A DNA stretch of 5,603 bases from a bacterium. Its GTDB lineage: Bacteria; UBA9089; JAHJRX01. The stretch spans positions 1 to 5,603 of the forward strand of contig JASEGW010000102.1 of NCBI GenBank assembly GCA_030017825.1, given 5' to 3'. Each line of letters begins with the position of its first letter. Position 1 is the first letter of the stretch. A model generated the notes under the pieces. It was given only the letters and a program-made list of their open reading frames with translations. It had not been told where the DNA came from and ran no database searches. The position numbers and the translations under genes are program-made. Positions 5,603 through 5,603 of this stretch are shown piece after piece.

Positions 5603-5603
5603 T

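Noticed and set aside
1..5603. CRISPR arrays, tRNA or rRNA genes, transposase genes, known riboswitches
   Set aside because: I looked on both strands and saw no regularly spaced repeats, no cloverleaf or rRNA segments, no transposase motifs and no conserved riboswitch core, including cyclic-di-GMP types upstream of 318.

Overview
The window is AT-rich DNA, roughly one-third G+C by eye, carrying four intact protein genes, all on the + strand, separated by long non-coding gaps. It looks like a chromosome segment of a low-GC bacterium. The best evidence for a bacterium is a GAF-GGDEF diguanylate cyclase, since cyclic-di-GMP signalling is essentially bacterial. Shine-Dalgarno sites precede two of the genes, and a textbook Rho-independent terminator follows the first. 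The RtcB ligase is the long form usual in archaea and in bacteria that also encode archease. I cannot name the phylum from this sequence.

Layout. Positions 1-317 are non-coding and hold one candidate promoter. Positions 318-1403 encode a soluble GAF-GGDEF diguanylate cyclase with a TTG start. It is followed by an inverted repeat at the stop codon and a strong terminator at 1499-1522. Positions 1523-1811 are an AT-rich spacer with an inverted repeat and a candidate promoter. Positions 1812-3077 encode a stand-alone FAD-dependent oxidoreductase whose substrate cannot be deduced. The 543-base gap at 3078-3620 contains the most unusual object here: a 186-bp imperfect palindrome (3084-3269) with 18-19-bp inverted ends, starting seven bases after the oxidoreductase stop codon. 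The rest of that gap holds a short open frame with no usable start, a candidate promoter and a leader stem-loop. Positions 3621-4037 (archease) and 4047-5510 (RtcB RNA ligase) form a tight two-gene operon. The window ends in a short tandem repeat and a hairpin cut by the right edge.

Function. Archease and RtcB work together: archease activates RtcB guanylylation and allows multiple turnover, and RtcB seals RNA 2',3'-cyclic phosphate or 3'-phosphate ends to 5'-OH ends. All metal-binding and catalytic residues I can place are present in both. The diguanylate cyclase and the oxidoreductase each look like separate transcription units, and nothing shows that they are linked to RNA repair or to each other. 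I find no evidence for a wholly new system. The items most worth a second look are the palindromic element and the decayed-looking frame beside it.
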